A stretch of DNA of 64,000 nucleotides from assembly GCF_940670765.1 (NCBI RefSeq), contig NZ_CALNVW010000037.1, positions 1 through 64,000 on the forward strand, given 5' to 3'. Of this stretch, positions 1-8,525 are shown piece by piece (positions within the stretch are counted from its first letter, which is position 1; each line of letters begins with the position of its first letter). Origin of the DNA: Streptomyces sp. A 4/2 (GTDB lineage: Bacteria; Actinomycetota; Actinomycetes; Streptomycetales; Streptomycetaceae). The translations under genes and the position numbers were made by a program. The notes below the pieces were generated by a model. The model had not been told where the DNA came from. It did not search any database and was given only the letters and a program-made list of their open reading frames with translations.

Positions 1-69
1 CACAGGCCCTAATACCCGTGCAAGGCCCTTGCGTACCGGGGGTAGCACTCATAAGACTGCACAGAGAAC

Positions 70-83
70 TAGAACGCGTATCA
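70..83 (+). promoter_or_regulatory. KstR-type operator upstream of thiolase
   Basis: TAGAACGCGTATCA fits the KstR consensus TnnAACnnGTTnnA with one mismatch (A instead of T at the eleventh base). It lies 56 bases before the thiolase start. A KstR-like repressor is encoded at 12105-12728 and similar sites recur in the window. Binding is inferred. Confidence 0.7.
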
Positions 84-90
84 GTTCTTT

Positions 91-116
91 CGTGCGGGCG
101 CCGGGACGCCCGCACG
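91..116 (+). other. Leader hairpin before thiolase
   Basis: CGTGCGGGCG (91-100) and CGCCCGCACG (107-116) form a perfect 10-bp stem with a 6-base loop. It lies between the KstR-type operator and the thiolase ribosome binding site. No T-run follows, so it looks like a leader structure and not a terminator. Confidence 0.5.
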
Positions 117-139
117 GACGTGGAGGAGAGGACGAGCTC

Positions 140-1309
140 ATGGCCGCGGAACCCGTCATCGTCGAAGCCGTACGTACCCCGATCGGCAGGCGCGGAGGCG
201 CGCTCGCCAATCTCCACCCCGCCTATCTGCTGGGCGAGACCTACCGCGAACTCCTCGGCCGCACCGGCATCCACGCCGACTGCGTCGAGCAGATCGTCGG
301 CGGTACGGTCACCCACGCCGGCGAGCAGTCCATGAACCCGGCGCGCAACGCCTGGCTGGCCATGGGGCTGCCGTACGAGACCGCCGCGACCACCGTGGAC
401 TGCCAGTGCGGATCCTCGCAGCAGGCCAGCCACATGGTCGCCAACATGATCGCGGGCGGGGTCGTGGACATCGGCATCAGCTGCGGTGTCGAGGCGATGT
501 CACGCGTGCCGCTGGGCAGCGGATCCAAGCACGGTCCGGGCAAGCCGTTCCCCGACGAGTGGAACGTCGACCTGCCGAACCAGTTCGAGGCGGCCGAGCG
601 CATCGCCCGCAACCGGGGGCTGACCCGGGAGAACGTCGACTCGCTCGGGCTGATCTCGCAGGAGCGGGCGGCCACCGCCTGGGCCGAGGAGCGCTTCAAA
701 CGGGAGACGTTCGCCGTCCAGGTGCCCACCACGGAGGAGGAGCAGTCCGCCGGGCAGGGCATGTGGCGGCTCGTCGACCGGGACGAGGGGCTGCGCGACA
801 CCACGATGGAGGGCCTCGCCCGGCTCAAGCCGGTCATGCCGGTGGCCGTGCACACGGCGGGCAACTCCTCGCAGATCTCCGACGGCGCCTGCGCGATCAT
901 GTGGGCGTCCAAGCGGATGGCGCGGGCGCTCAAGCTCAGGCCGCGCGCCCGGATCGTCGCCCAGGCGCTGGTCGGCTCGGACCCGAAGTTCCACCTGGAC
1001 GGACCGATCGACGCGACGCGTGCGGTGCTGGGGAAGGCCGGCATGTCGCTCAAGGACATCGACCTCGTCGAGATCAACGAGGCCTTCGCCTCGGTGGTGC
1101 TGAGCTGGTCCCAGGTGTTCGAGCAGGACCTGGAGAAGGTCAACGTGAACGGCGGGGCGATCGCGCTGGGGCACCCGGTGGGGGCGACCGGGGCGCGGCT
1201 GATCACCACCGCGTTGCACGAACTGGAGCGCCGGGACAAGGAATTCGCCCTGATCACCATGTGCGCGGGCGGGGCGCTGGCCACCGGGACGATCATCCAG
1301 CGGCTGTGA
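140..1309 (+). CDS. Acetyl-CoA acyltransferase (thiolase)
   Basis: A 389-residue thiolase that cleaves 3-ketoacyl-CoA with CoA (or runs the reverse condensation), cytosolic. Visible features are the nucleophile region around Cys90 (CQCGSSQQA), a GHPVGATGARL histidine motif and a C-terminal CAGGALATG block with the second catalytic cysteine. The ATG at 140 is preceded by GGAGGAGAGG-type purines; the longer upstream frame has no family similarity. It stands alone on the plus strand, converging on the ECF operon. The upstream KstR-type site suggests derepression by an acyl-CoA ligand. Within the family it resembles thiolases linked to steroid or long-chain acyl-CoA beta-oxidation, but the substrate is not readable from sequence. 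Confidence 0.93.
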   Translation: MAAEPVIVEAVRTPIGRRGGALANLHPAYLLGETYRELLGRTGIHADCVEQIVGGTVTHAGEQSMNPARNAWLAMGLPYETAATTVDCQCGSSQQASHMVANMIAGGVVDIGISCGVEAMSRVPLGSGSKHGPGKPFPDEWNVDLPNQFEAAERIARNRGLTRENVDSLGLISQERAATAWAEERFKRETFAVQVPTTEEEQSAGQGMWRLVDRDEGLRDTTMEGLARLKPVMPVAVHTAGNSSQISDGACAIMWASKRMARALKLRPRARIVAQALVGSDPKFHLDGPIDATRAVLGKAGMSLKDIDLVEINEAFASVVLSWSQVFEQDLEKVNVNGGAIALGHPVGATGARLITTALHELERRDKEFALITMCAGGALATGTIIQRL

Positions 1310-1350
1310 CCCGGCGCCGCCGCCCGCGCGCTCGGGGCGGCGGTCCGTGG

Positions 1351-2367
1351 TCAGCCGGTTCCACCGGGCGGTACGTCGGAGGGGACGCCCGGACCGGGGA
1401 CACCTGGACCGGGGACGCCTGGACCGGGGACGCCTGGACCGGGGACGCCTGGACCGGGGACACCTGGACCGGGGACACCTGGACCGGGGACGCCCGGACC
1501 GGGAGCAGCCGCCGTACCGGTGACGGTACCGGTACCGGAAGCGGCCACCGGGCCGACGGCGGCCCCGGCGGCCTCAGGGGCGAAGGCGGCCTCCGCGTCG
1601 AAGGCGGCCCGCCGGGTCGCCCGGCGCAGTGCCTTGAGGACGGTGGACCCGACGGTGAGGGTCAGCGCCACCGTGACGACCGCTCGCCCCAGGTCCCAGC
1701 CGAGCGAGGTCGCCGCGCAGTACGCGAAGAAGCGGGCCAGGTTGTCGCCGACCGCGTCCCCCGGGCGGAAGGAGATCCCGGTGGAGAGCCCGCCGATGTA
1801 CGTCCAGCCCTGGAGGTTCATCACCGTGCCGTACGCGAAGGCCGCCAGGCATCCGTAACCGGCGAGCATCAGCAGTTCGGCCCGCCCGCGCAGCCTCCGG
1901 GCGCCGGGCAGCAGCCCCGCGCCCATCGTGAACCAGCCCATCGCGAGCATCTGGAACGGCATCCAGGGCCCGACCCCGCCGGTCAGCAGCGCCGAGGCGA
2001 ACATCGTCACCGAGCCCAGGACGAAACCGAAGCCGGGACCGAGCACCCGCCCGCTCAGCACCATCAGGAAGAACATCGGCTCCAGGCCCGCCGTGCCCGC
2101 GCCGAGCGGGCGCAGCGCGGCGCCCACCGCAGCCAGCACACCCAGCATCGCCACCGCCTTGGCGTCCAGACCGGCGTCCGCGATCGTCGCCACCACGACG
2201 GCCACCAGCAGCGGGAGCAGCGCGGCGAACAGCCACGGCGCGTCCTGCGAGTGGGCCAGCCCGGACGCCGGGTCCGCGAGCAGCGGCCAGCCGAAGGCGA
2301 ACACCCCGAGCACGCTGATCAGGACCAGCGCGGCCACCGAGCGCGGGCCGAGGCCGATGGCCCTCAC
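1351..2367 (-). CDS. ECF transporter S component (substrate-binding membrane subunit)
   Basis: A 338-residue integral membrane protein with about six hydrophobic segments in its first ~250 residues, of the ECF S-component type: it would bind a vitamin-like substrate and dock on the A-A-T module. Its start overlaps the stop of the fused ATPase gene by 4 bases, so it is translationally coupled as last gene of the operon. The C-terminus is an odd repetitive tail of about eight VPGPG units encoded by a 15-bp tandem repeat, unlikely to be part of the transport fold. The substrate is unassigned; the secreted partners upstream in the operon make a cobalamin-like compound a hypothesis only. Confidence 0.82.
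   Translation of the reverse strand: MRAIGLGPRSVAALVLISVLGVFAFGWPLLADPASGLAHSQDAPWLFAALLPLLVAVVVATIADAGLDAKAVAMLGVLAAVGAALRPLGAGTAGLEPMFFLMVLSGRVLGPGFGFVLGSVTMFASALLTGGVGPWMPFQMLAMGWFTMGAGLLPGARRLRGRAELLMLAGYGCLAAFAYGTVMNLQGWTYIGGLSTGISFRPGDAVGDNLARFFAYCAATSLGWDLGRAVVTVALTLTVGSTVLKALRRATRRAAFDAEAAFAPEAAGAAVGPVAASGTGTVTGTAAAPGPGVPGPGVPGPGVPGPGVPGPGVPGPGVPGPGVPGPGVPSDVPPGGTG
1380..1504 (+). repeat. 15-bp tandem repeat encoding VPGPG tail
   Basis: About eight copies of a 15-bp unit of the form GGACCGGGGACgCCT, with G/A and T/C variants, inside the 3' end of the S-component gene. On the minus strand it encodes an elastin-like VPGPG repeat. Confidence 0.93.
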
Positions 2368-3965
2368 AGCGCCTCCCGTACCTGGGTCACGGTCAGCCAG
2401 TCCTGCGGCGCGAGGATCTTCGAGACCTGCGGGGCGAACGCGGGCGACGAGACCACCACATCGGGTGTCGGCCCGTCCGCGACGATCTCGCCGTCGGCCA
2501 GGACGACGACCCGGTGGGCGAGTTCGGCGGCCAGCTCGACGTCATGGGTGGCGAGCACCAGGGCGTGCCCCTCCCGGGCGAGGCCGCGCAACACCGTGAC
2601 CAGACGGCTCTTCGCCGCGTAGTCGAGACCGCGGGTCGGCTCGTCGAGCAGCAGCAGCGGAGGCCGCCCGGTCAGGACGACCGCCAGCGCCAGGGCGAGC
2701 CGCTGGCCCTCCGAGAGATCGCGCGGATGGGTGGCGTCCGGGACGCCGGGAAGCAGCTCGGAGACCAGCGCCCGGCAACTGCCCGGCGCCGCGCCCGCGT
2801 CCGCGTCGGCCGCCGCGCACTCGGCGGCCACCGTGTCCGCGTACAGCAGATCGCGCGGCTCCTGCGGTACCAGCCCGACCCGGCGGATCATCTCGCGCGG
2901 CGAGGTCCGGTGCGGGGTCTTCCCGCCGACGCGCACCGACCCCGACGTCGGTTCGTGCATCCCGACGAGCGCGCCGAGCAGGGTGGACTTCCCGGCGCCG
3001 TTGCGGCCCATCAGGGCGACCGTCTCGCCGGGGCGCACCGACAGCGAGACCTCCCGCAGCGCCTCCACCCGCCCGCGCCGCAGCCCCAGCTTCGCGGTGA
3101 CGGCGACCGGCTCCGCGGGCGGCGGCGGTGCCGGGGCCACCGGGGTACGGTCCGCCAGCCGCTCGCGCAGCGCGGCGGCCCGGCGGCGCGCGTCCCGTAC
3201 GGACAGCGGCAGCGGGTCCCAGCCCGCCAGCCTGCCCAGCGCCACCACGGGCGGGAAGACCGGGGAGCGCGACATCACCGCGGCGGGCGCGCCCATCACC
3301 GGCGGCTCACCGGGACCGGGCAGCAGGATCACCTGGTCCGCGTACTGCACCACCCGCTCCAGCCGGTGCTCGGCCATCAGCACGGTCGTGCCGAGATCGT
3401 GCACCAGCCGCTGGAGCACGGCCAGCACCTCCTCGGCGGCGGCCGGGTCCAGCGCCGACGTCGGCTCGTCGAGCACCAGCACCTTGGGGTGCGGAGTCAG
3501 CACGGAGCCGATCGCGACGCGCTGCTGCTGACCGCCGGAGAGCGTCGCGATCGGCCGGTCGCGCAGCTCGGTGAGGCCCAGCAGGTCAAGGGTCTCCTCC
3601 ACCCGCCTGCGCATCACGTCGGGCGCCACCCCCAGCGACTCCATGCCGTAGGCCAGTTCGTCCTCGACGGTGTCCGTCACGAAGTGGGCGAGCGGATCCT
3701 GCCCCACCGTCCCCACCAGGTCGGCGAGTTCACGCGGCTTGTGGGTACGGGTGTCGCGGCCGTCCACGGTGACCCGGCCGCCCAGCACCCCGCCGGTGAA
3801 GTGCGGGACCAGCCCGCAGACGGCACCGAGCAGCGTCGACTTGCCGACCCCCGAAGGGCCGACCAGCAGGACCAACTCGCCCTCGGGGACGGTCAGATCG
3901 ACCCCGCGCAGGGTGGGTTCCGGCGCGTCGGCATAGGTCACCGACACCCGCTCGAACCGGATCAC
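2364..3965 (-). CDS. Fused ECF ATPase (EcfA-EcfA), energizing module
   Basis: A 533-residue protein with two ABC ATPase domains in tandem. The first has Walker A GPSGVGKST, signature LSGGQQQR and Walker B LVLDEP; the second has Walker A GRNGAGKST, the variant signature LSEGQ and LLLDEP. It therefore supplies both EcfA and EcfA' subunits in one chain, as is common in actinobacterial ECF systems. The start is GTG at 3965, directly abutting the stop of ecfT; its own stop overlaps the S-component start. The arrangement T - AA - S in one coupled operon argues for a dedicated transporter and not a shared module. Confidence 0.92.
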   Translation of the reverse strand: MIRFERVSVTYADAPEPTLRGVDLTVPEGELVLLVGPSGVGKSTLLGAVCGLVPHFTGGVLGGRVTVDGRDTRTHKPRELADLVGTVGQDPLAHFVTDTVEDELAYGMESLGVAPDVMRRRVEETLDLLGLTELRDRPIATLSGGQQQRVAIGSVLTPHPKVLVLDEPTSALDPAAAEEVLAVLQRLVHDLGTTVLMAEHRLERVVQYADQVILLPGPGEPPVMGAPAAVMSRSPVFPPVVALGRLAGWDPLPLSVRDARRRAAALRERLADRTPVAPAPPPPAEPVAVTAKLGLRRGRVEALREVSLSVRPGETVALMGRNGAGKSTLLGALVGMHEPTSGSVRVGGKTPHRTSPREMIRRVGLVPQEPRDLLYADTVAAECAAADADAGAAPGSCRALVSELLPGVPDATHPRDLSEGQRLALALAVVLTGRPPLLLLDEPTRGLDYAAKSRLVTVLRGLAREGHALVLATHDVELAAELAHRVVVLADGEIVADGPTPDVVVSSPAFAPQVSKILAPQDWLTVTQVREAL

Positions 3966-5066
3966 TTACACCGTCTCCTTCGGTACGGGAGCCACGAAGG
4001 CGGGAAGCAGCCCGATCAGCACGGAGGCCGCGGGCCAGAGCGGCAGCTGCGGCGCGACCAGCGGGACGACACCCGGGTGCAGGGCCTCGGCGTCGTAGCT
4101 GCCCGCCCAGATCATCAGCGCGGCGACGGCGATCCCCGAACCCGCGACGAGCCAGGCGCGCGGGCCCCAGCGGTCGGGCCGGTAGCGGGTACGGACCGAG
4201 CGCCGGCCACCCAGCCGCAGCCCGGCGAGCGCCGCCAGCAGCCCCACGGCCAGCACCGGGAGGCCGTACGAGGCGCCCTCGGCGGCGAGCAGCCCGTAGG
4301 TCCCCGCGCAGACACCGAGCAGCCCGCCGAGTGTCAGCACGGTCGTGGTGTGCCGGACGGCGGCCGGGACCCGGGCCGTACGGCCGTAGCCCCGCGCGTC
4401 CATCGACGCGGCGACCGCGACCGAGCGCTCCAGCGCCCCCTCCAGGACCGGCAGCCCGATCTGCAGGACGGCCCGGAACCCGCCGGTCGGACGGCCACGC
4501 AGCCTGCGGGCGGTGCGCAGCCGCACCACGTCGGCGACCATGTTCGGCGCGAAGGTCATCGCGACGACGACCGCCACGCCGACCTCGTACAGCGCGCCCG
4601 GCAGGGACTTGAGCAGCCGCGCCGGGTTGGCGAGCGCGTTCGCCGCGCCCACACAGATCAGCAGGGTGGCCAGCTTGGCACCGTCGTACAGCGCGAAGAC
4701 CAGCTGCTCCGCGGTGACCCGGCCGCCGATCCGCACCCCCTGCGCCCAGTGCGGCAACGGGAGTTCGGGCAGCGTGAACAGCACGTGGGAGCCCGGGATC
4801 GGGGAGCCGAGCACGACGGAGAAGACCAGCCGGACGGCGACGACGAACAGCCCGAGCCGGACGAAGGTGCCGTACGAGCGGGCCCACGGCGCGTCGGTGT
4901 GCCGGACCGCCACCACGTAGCCCGCGACCCCGACGAGCAGTCCGAGCAGCAGCGGGTTGGTGGTGCGGGACGCGGCGGTGGCGAGCCCGAGGGCCCACAG
5001 CCACCACGCCCCGGCGTGCAGGGCGTTGCTGCGGCCGACAGCGGGGGCGCGGAGCTGGACAGTCAT
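3966..5066 (-). CDS. ecfT: ECF transporter T component (EcfT)
   Basis: A 366-residue transmembrane protein of the CbiQ/EcfT type, linking the ATPases to the S component. It has several hydrophobic segments and the coupling motif MDARGYGR, followed by a second arginine-containing segment, in the cytoplasmic region at about residues 210-235. It is longer than a minimal EcfT (about 260 residues), with extra membrane segments at the C-terminus. The start overlaps the stop of the SCO2322-like gene by 4 bases (ATGA), so translation is coupled. Confidence 0.88.
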   Translation of the reverse strand: MTVQLRAPAVGRSNALHAGAWWLWALGLATAASRTTNPLLLGLLVGVAGYVVAVRHTDAPWARSYGTFVRLGLFVVAVRLVFSVVLGSPIPGSHVLFTLPELPLPHWAQGVRIGGRVTAEQLVFALYDGAKLATLLICVGAANALANPARLLKSLPGALYEVGVAVVVAMTFAPNMVADVVRLRTARRLRGRPTGGFRAVLQIGLPVLEGALERSVAVAASMDARGYGRTARVPAAVRHTTTVLTLGGLLGVCAGTYGLLAAEGASYGLPVLAVGLLAALAGLRLGGRRSVRTRYRPDRWGPRAWLVAGSGIAVAALMIWAGSYDAEALHPGVVPLVAPQLPLWPAASVLIGLLPAFVAPVPKETV

Positions 5067-5758
5067 CCGCTGTTACGCCGGCGGCGCGCCTGCCACACAC
5101 CTGCGGCGCCGAGCACGACCACCGCGGCCAGCCCGCCGACGAGCCCGGCGGAAGGACCGCCGCTGTCACTGCCGCCACCGTCGGCGGACGGCTTCTTCTG
5201 CGGATCCTGGTGGGCCGTCGAGACCTGTTCGCCGCACCCGGTCCTCGGATACCCGGCGATCGAGCAGAGCAGCGCCTCGCTGTTGTAACGCAGCGGCTTG
5301 GCCACCGCGGCCAGTGCTTCCGCGCTGGTCGCGTCGGTGCCGACCCGGGCGCACGCGGTGCGCACCACGGGCGGCTTCTCACCGCCGGGGGCGTCGGCCG
5401 CCGTACCGAAGTCGATGACCAGCGCGACCCGCTTGGCGCCGTCCTCGGCCGGGGTCTTCCCGCAGATGGTGTCGAAGCGGGCGGGGCCGCGCGGCTTGCT
5501 CGCGTCCTGCGAGTCCTCGCTCACCGCGAACCGGAAGCCCTGGACGTCGCCGTCGGAGGGCCGGGCGGTGGACGGGCCCTGGGTGGCGTACGTCCAGGAG
5601 CTGCCCGTACGGTCCCAGAACGACCAGTACCGGTACCCCGCGGCCTGCGCGCGCACGGCGCCGAGCAGCGCGAGGGCGAGAGCTGCCACGACGGTCAGCA
5701 CGGCGGCCGGGGCAGCCGTACGGTGCCGGGCGGCGGACCGGTGGATCGGGCGCCGCAT
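5063..5758 (-). CDS. Secreted, C-terminally anchored SCO2322-like protein
   Basis: A 231-residue protein with an N-terminal signal peptide (hydrophobic stretch ending near RAQAA), an extracellular domain opening with GYRYWSFW and SSWTYATQGP, four cysteines, a low-complexity GGGSDSGG linker and a final transmembrane helix with an RRRR anchor. From memory it matches the Streptomyces family named after SCO2322. The aromatic-rich opening and a later GFRF resemble transcobalamin-like beta domains (DUF4430), which I treat as inference. The ATG at 5758 overlaps the stop of the preceding toroid gene (TGATG), and the stop overlaps ecfT, so it is embedded in the ECF operon. Confidence 0.8.
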   Translation of the reverse strand: MRRPIHRSAARHRTAAPAAVLTVVAALALALLGAVRAQAAGYRYWSFWDRTGSSWTYATQGPSTARPSDGDVQGFRFAVSEDSQDASKPRGPARFDTICGKTPAEDGAKRVALVIDFGTAADAPGGEKPPVVRTACARVGTDATSAEALAAVAKPLRYNSEALLCSIAGYPRTGCGEQVSTAHQDPQKKPSADGGGSDSGGPSAGLVGGLAAVVVLGAAGVWQARRRRNSG

Positions 5759-6966
5759 CAGGACGTTCGCTTCCTGCCGCGCATGCTGATCAGGAACCCG
5801 ATGCCGATCCCGGCGACCAGACCGATGCCGACGATCCACCAGACGCTGACGCCGGAGCTGTCGCTGTCCTTCTTCTCCGCGTTCTCGGCGGACTTCGCCG
5901 CGACGGGCGCGGGGCCGGTCGCGTTGAGCTGCTCGACCAGGTCGAGGGAGCCGAAGGCGCGCGGGTCGGCGCCGTTGGCGTGCGCGGCGAAGATCAGCTG
6001 GGCGTACGCGGCGGGTCCGGCCTGCGCGGCCCACGGGCCCGCGTTCTGCTCCAGCCAGGCGAGGGACTGCTTGGCCTGCGCGGGGAGACCGTCGGCGCCG
6101 AGCGCGGTCACCGCGTCGGCGGTGTTGCCGAAGTCGGGCTGGTCCTCGGCGCCGGGCATCGCGGACTTCAGGTAGGCCTTGCCCGCGGTCGCTCCGGCGA
6201 GGTAGGTGGCGCCGTTGTGCGCGGCCTGCGTGGGCGTCGACGCGTTCAGACAGCCGGTGCCCCCGGCGTCCTTGCCCCCGGGGTCCGGGGCCAGTCCGAG
6301 GCCCAGCGCACCCAGGACGGCGGCCCCCGACGCGTCGGCGTTGGCGTACAGCTTCCCGGACTTCTTGTCGGGCTGGTACGCGAAGGCACCGCCCCCGTCC
6401 TTGGCGTCGCACGGGATCGACAGCGAGACCAGCATCTTCCTGGCCGCGGCCGTCGGCTCACCGGCGGCGGCGAGCGCGCCGATCACCACGGAGGTGGAGT
6501 TCGCGTCACTGGCCCCGCCCGGGTTGTAGCTCCAGCCGCCGTCCTTGCCCGCCACGGACTTCAGCCAGCCGGCACCCTTCTTCACCGCGTCGTCGTGACC
6601 GCCGAGCGCGGACAGCGCCTGGACGGCCGCCGCGGTGGCGTTGGTGTCCAGCAGCACCTTGCCGTCGCAGGGCTTCGTCACATCGGCGCGGAAGGAGGCG
6701 AACCCGCCGTCGGCGCACTGCTGCCCGGTGAGCCAGTCGACGGCCTTCGCCGCGGGCCGCACGCCGACCGTGTGCTGCGCGAGCAGCGCCAGCGACTGCC
6801 GCCAGACGCCGTCGTACGTGGGGTCCGTCTTGCCGTACAGCCCCGACGGGATCACCACGGACGGCGAGGCGGACGGCGAGGCGTCATCGGCGAATGCCGT
6901 CGGAGCAGCGACCGCGCAGAGTACGGCGGACGCGGCGAGCGCGGTGGCGCTGCGGCGAAAAGTCAT
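5758..6966 (-). CDS. Secreted, membrane-anchored prenyltransferase/squalene-oxidase-repeat protein
   Basis: A 402-residue exported protein: signal peptide at residues 1-26 (ending AFADD), alpha/alpha-toroid repeats with W(L)..Q.ADGGF and KDGGWSYNPGG motifs typical of squalene-oxidase repeats, a charged linker, a C-terminal membrane helix and an RGRKR tail. It lacks the Asp-rich motif of terpene cyclases, so a binding role is likelier than catalysis. The start at 6966 is chosen because it gives a clean signal peptide and follows GCAGGAGAGG; the longer frame to 7089 adds 41 uncharacteristic residues. First gene of the ECF operon. Human transcobalamin has the same toroid fold in its alpha domain, the basis of the cobalamin hypothesis. 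Confidence 0.85.
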   Translation of the reverse strand: MTFRRSATALAASAVLCAVAAPTAFADDASPSASPSVVIPSGLYGKTDPTYDGVWRQSLALLAQHTVGVRPAAKAVDWLTGQQCADGGFASFRADVTKPCDGKVLLDTNATAAAVQALSALGGHDDAVKKGAGWLKSVAGKDGGWSYNPGGASDANSTSVVIGALAAAGEPTAAARKMLVSLSIPCDAKDGGGAFAYQPDKKSGKLYANADASGAAVLGALGLGLAPDPGGKDAGGTGCLNASTPTQAAHNGATYLAGATAGKAYLKSAMPGAEDQPDFGNTADAVTALGADGLPAQAKQSLAWLEQNAGPWAAQAGPAAYAQLIFAAHANGADPRAFGSLDLVEQLNATGPAPVAAKSAENAEKKDSDSSGVSVWWIVGIGLVAGIGIGFLISMRGRKRTS

Positions 6967-7222
6967 GACGGGCGGGGGCCTCTCCTGCGGGGAAGCCGGG
7001 GCACGGTCCCGCTCAGGCACCGGGGCTCCGGCTCCGTGTACCTCGACGGTGCCGGCCACCGGAGGTTTCCGGTGACGCGAGCCGGTCACATCCGCGTACC
7101 GGGCGTTCCGGCTCGCCGCCGGGGACGGTTCGGATGCGCTCCGTGCCGGGCCTGCGCGGGTGTGATGACGACCTGCCCACTGTACCGGCCGTCGAACAGA
7201 CGTCCCCGGGCGCGGGGGGCCC
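6967..7222 (-). promoter_or_regulatory. Long leader/promoter region of the ECF operon
   Basis: About 250 bases without a gene upstream of the toroid gene. On the minus strand a TACAGT -10-like element lies near 7183-7188, implying a leader of roughly 200 bases with several GC-rich hairpins. I could not match it to a known riboswitch on this strand. Confidence 0.35.
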
Positions 7223-7281
7223 GCGGGAACGTGACAGCGGCCCGCCCCGTTCCACCGGGCGGGCCGCTGTCACGTTCCCGC
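7223..7281. terminator. 25-bp inverted repeat, probable transcription terminator
   Basis: Arms 7223-7247 and 7257-7281 are perfectly complementary over 25 bp with a 9-base loop. It sits just after the stop of the SPFH gene (minus strand) and before the ECF operon promoter, where a terminator is expected. No clear T-run, as usual in Streptomyces. Confidence 0.8.
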
Positions 7282-7323
7282 CGCGCAGCGTTCCCGCGCC
7301 GGGTCCGTCACCTGCTCACTTGC

Positions 7324-8514
7324 CTACTTGATGTCGATCGGACCGTTGTCGCTGTCGTCACCGGGCTTCGCCGTGCTGCTCAGATAGCGCTGGATCTCCG
7401 CACCCCGGCCGCCCTGGTGGTGCCCCTCGCCGTCCTGCGCGCCCAGGTTCTTCCGTACCGAGTCGAGGATCGTCAGACCCTGGCCCACCAGACCGGCGGC
7501 GATCTCGCCCAGGCCGTCGGCGCCGTTGAGCACGTTGACATTGGCGCCCGCGAGGCCGGACGCGGCCTCCTTGACGATCTGCGGGAGCTGGTCGATCAGC
7601 ATCCGGTCCAGCGCGACCCGGTCGTACGAGGCGGCAGCCGCGGCCTGGATCTTCATCCGCTCGGCCTCCGCGACCGCCAGGACCCGGATCCGCTCGGCGT
7701 CCGCCTCGGCGGGCTTCACGATCTCGGCGACCAGCTGCTGCTGGCGCAACTGGGCCGCGCGCTCGGCCAGTTCGGTCTGCGCGGCGAGCACCTCCTGCTG
7801 GGCGTGCGCCTGCGCGAGCGGACCCGCCTGCGCGGCCTGGGCCTGCGCGCGGTCCACCTCGGCCGAGTACTGCGCCTGCACGACGGCGGTCTGCCGCGCG
7901 TACTCGGCCTGGTTACGGGTGGCTTCCTGCTGCGCCTCGACGGACGCCTGGGTGGCCTGCGCCTGGGCGATCTGCGCCTGCCGCTGGATGGCCGCCGTGT
8001 GCGGGGCCGACATCGCCGCGATGTAGCCCGTCTCGCCGTCGTCGATCGACTGGATCTGGAGCGAGTCCACGATCAGGCCGATCTTCGCCATCTCGGTCTT
8101 CGAGGTCTCCAGGACCTCGGTGGCGAGCTTCTGCCGCTCGGTGACGATCTCCTCGACGGTCATCGAGCCGATGATCGAGCGCAGGTGACCGGAGAAGATC
8201 CGGCCGGTCAGCACCGACATCTGGTCCTGGTCGGAGAGGAAGCGCTGGCCCGCGTTGACGATGCTCTCGGTGTCGTTCCCGACCTTGAACGCGATCACGG
8301 CACGCACGGTCAGCACGATGCCCTGCCGCGTCACACAGGTCTCGGCGACCTCCGCCTCGCACATCGCCAGCGTCAGGAAGCGGGTCTTGCGGAATATCGG
8401 CAGTACGAACTTGCCGTGTCCGGTCACCACCCGGAAGGGCGCACCTCCCAGGCCGCGCCGTCCTCCCGAGATGAGCATGGCCTCGTCCGGCGCCGGAACG
8501 CGATAACCCAACAT
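7324..8514 (-). CDS. SPFH-domain (flotillin-like) protein
   Basis: A 396-residue protein of the SPFH/flotillin family, expected to scaffold membrane microdomains. The N-terminal part (to about residue 170) is the SPFH domain; a long Ala/Gln/Glu-rich coiled coil (AQAQATQASVEAQQEA type) follows to about residue 300, then a short C-terminal tail. The ATG at 8514 is chosen because AAGGAG lies at the right distance; the longer frame has no similarity. The small OB-fold-like gene just upstream is 11 bases away and presumably co-transcribed. No N-terminal membrane helix is seen, consistent with hairpin or lipid anchoring. Confidence 0.88.
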   Translation of the reverse strand: MLGYRVPAPDEAMLISGGRRGLGGAPFRVVTGHGKFVLPIFRKTRFLTLAMCEAEVAETCVTRQGIVLTVRAVIAFKVGNDTESIVNAGQRFLSDQDQMSVLTGRIFSGHLRSIIGSMTVEEIVTERQKLATEVLETSKTEMAKIGLIVDSLQIQSIDDGETGYIAAMSAPHTAAIQRQAQIAQAQATQASVEAQQEATRNQAEYARQTAVVQAQYSAEVDRAQAQAAQAGPLAQAHAQQEVLAAQTELAERAAQLRQQQLVAEIVKPAEADAERIRVLAVAEAERMKIQAAAAASYDRVALDRMLIDQLPQIVKEAASGLAGANVNVLNGADGLGEIAAGLVGQGLTILDSVRKNLGAQDGEGHHQGGRGAEIQRYLSSTAKPGDDSDNGPIDIK

Positions 8515-8525
8515 CCTTGGTCTCC

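Noticed and set aside
2514..5288. Plus-strand open frame of about 920 codons opposite the ECF genes
   Set aside because: It is antisense to genes with clear Walker, signature and membrane motifs; the translation is Arg/Gly/Gln-rich low complexity typical of GC-rich shadow frames.
6987..7178. Cobalamin-riboswitch-like pieces on the plus strand (GGGGAAGCCGG, CACGGTCCCGC, GACGACCTGCC)
   Set aside because: They lie on the strand opposite to the ECF operon, no plus-strand gene follows, and the core segment between the first two pieces is missing. Probably chance in GC-rich sequence.
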